Part shown: positions 5,615 through 10,476 of the stretch, piece by piece | How positions within the stretch are numbered: position 1 is the stretch's first letter | Layout: each line of letters begins with the position of its first letter | Source of the DNA: Methanobacteriota archaeon | GTDB lineage: Archaea > Thermoplasmatota > E2 > DHVEG-1 | NCBI GenBank assembly: GCA_903930505.1 | Contig: CAIYYQ010000165.1 | Span: forward strand, 1-10,476 | Length of the DNA stretch: 10,476 nt | Direction of reading: 5' to 3' | Program-made: the position numbers and the translations under genes | The notes under the pieces: generated by a model | The model's input: only the letters and a program-made list of their open reading frames with translations | What the model was told of the DNA's origin: nothing | The model's database searches: none

Positions 5615-8600
5615 CTAAACTGGAACATATATAAAACATTTTGAGCAACGCGGACAGCCAGTTATCGAATCTATTTCGCAGGGGCTATCAGTGTACAACG
5701 ATAGTTGTTGTTCCGGTAGTAGTTGACCACGACCAGAAGGAATAAGTTGAGATTGCTGAGTACTGCTACCATGAAAGAAAAGAATTTCCAGAGACGGCAT
5801 GAAAAAAGAACCTCCTCCTTGTGAATCATCTCCAGAAGCTGGGCTATTAGGTGGGCTATTTGATTTTGATGGTGAACGTGAACAATGGCCGCCACATATC
5901 GCTTTAGGTGTTTTATCTGTGAGTTCACAATAGGGTTTATAACCAGTAATTTCCTGAAGTGATCCCCCAAGATATTGTCTTTCTGCAAATACTTGGTTAT
6001 TGTATTTTGTCTGGCAGTTTTGTCCTCCGGTATATAATATTCCACCATCGCAATACTTTGTTACAGCATTAAATTGACCACCACTACCATGTTCTAAATA
6101 CTCCTGGCAGAGTCCACGGTATAATATATCCGTAGTTGGATAATCAATTTTGTTTTCACCTTTTCTACATGGAGGATTCGTCGGGTTTCCAAAAATGCTA
6201 ATATCCTCAGGATACAGATAATAATCAGCAGAATCAATATATCGAGATGTATGTGTACAATCACTGTCACTTATAGGGCCACATTTAGTCCCAAAAAGAG
6301 GAACACAATCAGTATATACATATTCATTTATTGGACACCAATACTCGGTCCAATCTACTTCATCAGGTGTGAATCCTCCTTGCATAGGTTCATACTTTTT
6401 ATATTGTGCAGCAGCACCACGATTACAAACATAATCTGCAGCCTCCATACCAGTCCATACCCTGCCAATATCAGGAATGCTTCCGTCTTGAGTGTTACAA
6501 GAATCTCTCTCATTACAGTTGTACCCCGGGAGGAGTTCATTTATACAAGCAAAAATATCAGCTGTAAACATACTGCCTACCGAACATATCGTTCCTGCAG
6601 CAAGCCCAGTAACCGGTATAACCCAACCACCAGAAAGAGTTAGTATACCAATCTTTGCTGCTGCAGCTATACCACCACCAGCAGTTACTGCTGAAATTAT
6701 AAATGTGCAACTATTCGACCGTGTCCATTTAACAACCCGTTCTAAAGATACCTGACTTACATAGACCTCCTGTTGTGTGATGAGCGGGAGGGAAAGGGGC
6801 GGGGCAGTGATTATCATTTGCCCACAGAGGTGATGCCCACTTGTAAAACCATAAATTCCCATAGGATTACCATGGATAGGATCATCGTTACTATTAGGAT
6901 AACAAGCATTAATTCCAAGACAACCAGGTCCTTCTACACACGTAAGGCTTTTTCCACCAGGCCGTCCTCGAACACTATATGGTGCACCTGCAATCGCACT
7001 TGAAGGAGTTTGCTGTATCTGCGCAGTCATAATCGAAGTTTCAGTGTTTAAACTGGCATCAAATACATTCTGAATGACTCCATCGTCAACATTGAAAAAA
7101 AGAAGTTTCACTGTATCTTCTGTTGTGTTCACGGATACATCATTAAAGAAGAGCGATACCGTTACCGGAGAAGCAAAAGGATAATCCTGCGGTGTAATAA
7201 TGTAGACGTTTGTTACTGGCGGTAACTGAACGTCGGGATGCTGCCAATAGACGTCCTCCCACTTTGGCATGGAGATAGAGAAATCAACAGTGTCTCTCAG
7301 TGCTCCCGCAGGAATTGTCATTATTAATGATCCATCAACGCTATAGATAGTTCCACCAGCGGGTCCAACCATAAAGGTCTTTGGAGCAGAATAAACCTCT
7401 AATGCTTGGCTCATCTCCAGATATGACTGTTCGTAGAGTCCTTCTGCTACTGCCCAGTTCCCTGCTTGTAACTGAACATCAGCTTGATCTGAAGTTGAAC
7501 GAGCAGTATTCAATTGTATATTAAAAGTTATGGTATCATCACTATCAACAAATTCTATAGGATCTACTTCAATTGCTGCTGGTAAAAGCTTCGTAAGAAC
7601 TTGAGCAAGTTGAGCGAGTTTTTGACATATTTGATTATATTCTGCTGCAACACCGAGTTCTTGTCCGTGAGCCTGCATCAGATTGATAGCTTGAGTCTGC
7701 TTATCAAAAAAGTACTGAGCATCTGCTCTAAGACTAATAAAATCAGGATCGAAAAATATGATCTCATGCACCGTTTGACTCTGATAACTGATTTCCTTTA
7801 CCACGCTTTCTTCCAACAATGAAATAATCTGATTATGATATCCCTGCGGATCCGGATTCGAGATAACAAGCCCAAGGAGATCATCCATAATCACCTCAAA
7901 TTTTCTTACCGAAGGATAATCGCACAAATCGTTGATCCCATCACCATTAATGTCTACCATAGGAAGACCACTACACTCGTCAGCAGGGAGAACATCACAG
8001 ACGTCACCGATACCATTACCATCACTGTCTTCTTGTAGGATGTTATGCATATACCGACAGTTATCAACATCATCATAGATGCCATCAGAATCACTATCCT
8101 GATCCGGTGAACCCAATCGTTGTGCTGGCGTTACTGTTTTTTTCTCAATTTGAATTTCTTTTATCGGATTAATAAGAATTCCGTCACCAATGCTATCACG
8201 ACCTGCTTGGTTAGGTGAAGGTAGACTAATCACTGTATCTCTATCATCAGGGATACCATCATTATCATTATCAGGATCTATTCCATTTTGAATCCCATCG
8301 CCATCCATATCTTGAAGAGCCCATTCAGATGATCCATGAAATTCAATTTTTGGACTGCTGTTAGGTATATCTTTGTTGGTTATCCCTAATGTTTTATCAA
8401 ATACACCTTTTAGCAGTATCTCGCTATTAAATCCAACATACTTTTCTTTCACATATCCATCTTTATCTTTGCCAGTAATCAGAAACATTGTAGGAAACCC
8501 ACTGACACCAAACATGTCAGAGAGCTCTGTATTTTTTTCCGCGTTAATATCAAGGAAAACAATCTTCCCATCATAGTCTATTTTTAATTTCTCGTAAATC

Positions 8601-9145
8601 GGTCTCTCTCGCTTACAGTATCCGCACCATTCAGCAAAGAAAAATAAAAACACCGGAACTTTTTCTGCAAGGCTTTTATCAATTTGTTGAATAACTTTAT
8701 CCTTTGAGAGATATCCGTTTTCTTCAGTTGGAAGAGCGTCCCCAACATCAATGAGTTCATACACCGTGTACCCATCTTTCCGTAAAATATCAGATGCTTG
8801 TGTACGCAGATCATCCCTTGATGAATAGACAATAAGCTGAGTATACTGGCGTAGCGCGTTTTCAAGACAATCACTACATCCAAGTTCAGGTAAAGAAACT
8901 CCCATCGCACCAGGGAGGAACGTTCCAGGGTTATCCTGATCTTCTACCTGTACTAAAAGGACTTTATGGGATTGAATCATTTCTTTAGCCTGTTCCATTG
9001 TAAGCATATATTGAGACGTTTGAGATGTCGGGTTCTCAACAGGCGTTAAATTATTCATAATTGCAGTAGTCGGTGTAAGAAAAGTTAAGATAACTGCAAT
9101 TGCTAAACCAACATTCATATGTATCAATAAAGGGTTTTTCTTCAT
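5615..9145 (-). CDS. Secreted rhodanese-thioredoxin multidomain Cys-rich protein
   Basis: This 1176-residue exported protein has a signal peptide (1-29), then a rhodanese-like domain (about 45-135) whose active-site loop reads VYSSRDD, so the sulfur-carrying Cys is replaced and the domain is probably inactive. A thioredoxin domain (about 145-255) follows, with the redox motif WCGYC (173-177) and the cis-Pro segment GFPTMF. Aspartate-rich calcium-binding repeats (about 278-302, 347-363, 372-384, 398-409: DMDGDGIQNG, DSDSDGIYDD, DSDGNGIGD, DINGDGIND) resemble thrombospondin type 3 repeats. Next are a helical stretch (410-585) and a ZU5-like segment (592-700, GPAGGTIYS...IPAGAL). A Gly/Ala-rich hydrophobic segment (813-865) precedes a cysteine-rich part (872-1090) and a CPRC end. 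It probably acts outside the membrane in disulfide chemistry or adhesion. The ATG follows GGATGTGA, and the shared 29-bp element lies about 100 bp upstream. Confidence 0.88.
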   Translation of the reverse strand: MKKNPLLIHMNVGLAIAVILTFLTPTTAIMNNLTPVENPTSQTSQYMLTMEQAKEMIQSHKVLLVQVEDQDNPGTFLPGAMGVSLPELGCSDCLENALRQYTQLIVYSSRDDLRTQASDILRKDGYTVYELIDVGDALPTEENGYLSKDKVIQQIDKSLAEKVPVFLFFFAEWCGYCKRERPIYEKLKIDYDGKIVFLDINAEKNTELSDMFGVSGFPTMFLITGKDKDGYVKEKYVGFNSEILLKGVFDKTLGITNKDIPNSSPKIEFHGSSEWALQDMDGDGIQNGIDPDNDNDGIPDDRDTVISLPSPNQAGRDSIGDGILINPIKEIQIEKKTVTPAQRLGSPDQDSDSDGIYDDVDNCRYMHNILQEDSDGNGIGDVCDVLPADECSGLPMVDINGDGINDLCDYPSVRKFEVIMDDLLGLVISNPDPQGYHNQIISLLEESVVKEISYQSQTVHEIIFFDPDFISLRADAQYFFDKQTQAINLMQAHGQELGVAAEYNQICQKLAQLAQVLTKLLPAAIEVDPIEFVDSDDTITFNIQLNTARSTSDQADVQLQAGNWAVAEGLYEQSYLEMSQALEVYSAPKTFMVGPAGGTIYSVDGSLIMTIPAGALRDTVDFSISMPKWEDVYWQHPDVQLPPVTNVYIITPQDYPFASPVTVSLFFNDVSVNTTEDTVKLLFFNVDDGVIQNVFDASLNTETSIMTAQIQQTPSSAIAGAPYSVRGRPGGKSLTCVEGPGCLGINACYPNSNDDPIHGNPMGIYGFTSGHHLCGQMIITAPPLSLPLITQQEVYVSQVSLERVVKWTRSNSCTFIISAVTAGGGIAAAAKIGILTLSGGWVIPVTGLAAGTICSVGSMFTADIFACINELLPGYNCNERDSCNTQDGSIPDIGRVWTGMEAADYVCNRGAAAQYKKYEPMQGGFTPDEVDWTEYWCPINEYVYTDCVPLFGTKCGPISDSDCTHTSRYIDSADYYLYPEDISIFGNPTNPPCRKGENKIDYPTTDILYRGLCQEYLEHGSGGQFNAVTKYCDGGILYTGGQNCQTKYNNQVFAERQYLGGSLQEITGYKPYCELTDKTPKAICGGHCSRSPSKSNSPPNSPASGDDSQGGGSFFMPSLEILFFHGSSTQQSQLIPSGRGQLLPEQQLSLYTDSPCEIDSITGCPRCSKCFIYVPV

Positions 9146-9382
9146 CTTTTATTCACATCCTTTATTTTTTTCATTTCTATTTTTTAATTGTTTGAGCACC
9201 ACCCAAACAACAATTATTATAATACTTACTTATATTTAATTATTTAAATAGTTTATAGAACAGTCTTCGAACATTCGGAAAAATTCGAATAAAACCACAC
9301 AAATATATTGAGACTCTTAAGCATGATAAATAATGTGATAAAACTCTACTGTCCTCAACGATAACTACAAGGAAAACAAGAT
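9146..9382 (-). other. Leader/promoter region of the 1176-aa gene
   Basis: This AT-rich stretch contains no gene. Apart from the 29-bp element it holds a second TATA candidate TTAAATATAAG (about 9241-9231, minus) and a ribosome binding site-like AGGATGTGA about 10 nt before the ATG at 9145. Upstream of the element are two ATTCG boxes (9273-9277 and 9284-9288). Confidence 0.5.
9243..9271 (-). promoter_or_regulatory. Shared 29-bp promoter element, copy 2
   Basis: This is an exact second copy of the sequence at 4947-4975. On the minus strand it reads TTCGAAGACTGTTCTATAAA then CTATTTAAA, which continues here as a better TATA box, TATTTAAATAATTAAATATA. Transcription would start near 9225-9205, leaving a leader of about 60-80 nt before the 1176-aa gene. 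Identity over 29 bp in non-coding DNA 4.3 kb apart points to shared regulation or a recent duplication. Confidence 0.7.
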
Positions 9383-9428
9383 GAAAAAAAAGAATTAAAA
9401 AAAGAGAAATAAGAGAGGGTTCTTATTT
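9383..9428 (-). terminator. Hairpin plus poly-U terminator
   Basis: On the minus strand AAATAAGA (9428-9421) pairs perfectly with TCTTATTT (9414-9407) around a 6-nt loop. It is followed by CTCTTTTTTTAATTCTTTTT and further T residues to about 9383. The hairpin includes the stop codon of the PKD protein. Poly-U runs are sufficient for termination in archaea; this one should separate the PKD gene from the next transcription unit. Confidence 0.7.
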
Positions 9429-10476
9429 CGCGACGATTACAAAGAACCCGAAGACGAACCCATCAACCGTCTTTGATGTCGATGCTATACTAACACCATC
9501 AACAGACACTTTGATTGATACTTTTCCGAATCCTTTCACTAATGATGTTTTTACTACGATATCGGATCCAACGGCAAGACTATCAATCGTACCATTTACT
9601 GCAACATTGATTTTACTGAGAAGCCGTGAGCCTTTTACCGTAATCGACCAGTTGATATTGTTTGCTACTAAACTTCCGTCGTTTTTAATCGTTGCTTTGA
9701 CACTGAGTCCACCTGTTATGCCGGTGATCGTGAGATCTGCTGATGCACTGATAGTAATCGTTTTAACACTTGACCAGCCGCCTTCAAGACCATGTTCATC
9801 TTTTGCTTTCACCTTGATATTATAGGATCCAGTAGCATTCCAACTATGGGATACAGATACCGTTGCACCTGAAGCATAACTAGTTGTCCATCCACTGGAG
9901 GTACCATCACCCCAGTCAAAGTAGTATGAGATATGATCGCCTTCTGGATCGGCCGAAACAGCGGTAAATGAATACGACTTATTGACAGCACCTTCCGAGG
10001 ACCCGGAAAGAACTGGAATACTTGGGGGGTTATTATCTGAGGTGATAGTGATGCTTGCAGTGGCCGACCATCCGCTTTCTTCCCAATCGATATCTACTGC
10101 TTTTACCTTAACATTATAGATACCTGCAGAAGTAAAGATATGCGACACTGTGCAGTTTTGACCTGATGGAATATAACTTGTTTCAGGGACCCACTGCAAA
10201 GGAGATGAATCATTCCAGTCCCAAACATATCGAATACCGGTACCATCGGGATCTGTTGAGTTTGTTGTGAAATTAATATTTTCTTCGATTTTACCTGTGG
10301 AGTTGCAATCTGGTTTATGTGGTGTTAATGGAGGATAATGGTGTGTATTAGGTTCTTCTGATAAGATCCATACAGAAAATACATTGGACCAAGTAACGTT
10401 TTCTGTACCACGAATATCCCTTGCTTTTACTTTTATGTTTTTAATTCCTGCAGTTGTCCAAGCATGGCTTGCAATA
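9423..10476 (-). CDS. PKD-repeat surface protein, 3' part (5' end outside window)
   Basis: The frame is open from the right edge of the window, giving the last 350 residues of a larger exported protein. It contains the end of one PKD-like repeat (1-30, SHAWTTAGIKNIKVKARD). Two complete repeats follow (about 48-144 and 149-243), with DPDGTGIRYVWDWND and DPEGDHISYYFDWGDGTSSG cores and the closing VKVKAVDIDW and VKAKDEHGLEGGWS strands. The last part (about 246-350, ADLTITGITGG...VKATIKNDG) resembles a CARDB-type or related Ig-fold domain. The protein ends FVFGFFVIVAK without a full membrane helix, so it may be secreted or held by partners. Its repeats follow the same plan as those of the 772-aa protein, but the C-terminal anchor differs. 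An initiation at the internal TTG near 10199 is not credible, because the PKD pattern continues upstream. Confidence 0.9.
   Translation of the reverse strand, partial: IASHAWTTAGIKNIKVKARDIRGTENVTWSNVFSVWILSEEPNTHHYPPLTPHKPDCNSTGKIEENINFTTNSTDPDGTGIRYVWDWNDSSPLQWVPETSYIPSGQNCTVSHIFTSAGIYNVKVKAVDIDWEESGWSATASITITSDNNPPSIPVLSGSSEGAVNKSYSFTAVSADPEGDHISYYFDWGDGTSSGWTTSYASGATVSVSHSWNATGSYNIKVKAKDEHGLEGGWSSVKTITISASADLTITGITGGLSVKATIKNDGSLVANNINWSITVKGSRLLSKINVAVNGTIDSLAVGSDIVVKTSLVKGFGKVSIKVSVDGVSIASTSKTVDGFVFGFFVIVAK

Noticed and set aside
9423..10199. Complete 258-aa protein starting at a TTG near 10199
   Set aside because: The same frame stays open to the window edge and continues the PKD pattern, so the gene is partial and begins outside.

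Overview
The window looks like an AT-rich euryarchaeal chromosome, possibly Thermoplasmatota or a relative; the phylum is only a guess. Signs of archaea are a ribosomal protein eL41 gene (absent from bacteria), a tRNA-Trp interrupted at 37/38 by an intron carrying box C/D motifs, tRNAs without encoded CCA, TATA-type promoters, GGTG-type ribosome binding sites, and long secreted PKD-repeat proteins. Nearly all genes lie on the minus strand.

Region 1 (1-1149) is a small housekeeping cluster. On the minus strand, reading leftward, a tandem zinc-ribbon protein gene (733-362, with no normal start codon) is followed by a 35-codon eL41 gene (263-156) and, 10 nt further on, the intron-containing tRNA-Trp (145-5). 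A two-helix membrane protein of unknown function (851-1072, plus) is transcribed away from the zinc-ribbon gene and ends 2 nt from the 3' end of tRNA-Lys(CUU) (1149-1075, minus).

Region 2 (1150-4775) reads leftward as a surface-protein and regulator module. It begins with a 48-aa signal-peptide ORF that looks like the broken beginning of a PQQ-type beta-propeller gene. Six nt later comes a 772-aa exported, C-terminally anchored PKD-repeat protein. A 90-aa three-helix membrane protein and a double winged-helix regulator follow as a tightly spaced pair, with an inverted repeat just downstream of their likely TATA box. A possible two-ORF small gene runs toward the regulator from the other side (1309-1508).

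Region 3 (4776-5614) is 0.8 kb without a convincing gene. It holds a promoter-like element and a cluster of seven direct copies of an 18-bp motif (5118-5371) whose spacing does not preserve reading frame.

Region 4 (5615-10476) carries a 1176-aa secreted multidomain protein: signal peptide, degenerate rhodanese-like domain, thioredoxin domain with WCGYC, calcium-binding aspartate repeats, ZU5-like domain, hydrophobic Gly/Ala-rich segment and a cysteine-rich C-terminal part. Upstream is the 3' part of another PKD-repeat protein, cut by the window edge and followed by a hairpin plus poly-U terminator. An exact 29-bp sequence occurs upstream of both the 1176-aa gene and the propeller-remnant/PKD gene, in the same orientation; its inner 10-mer also lies at the eL41 promoter. 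This suggests shared control of the two envelope loci.
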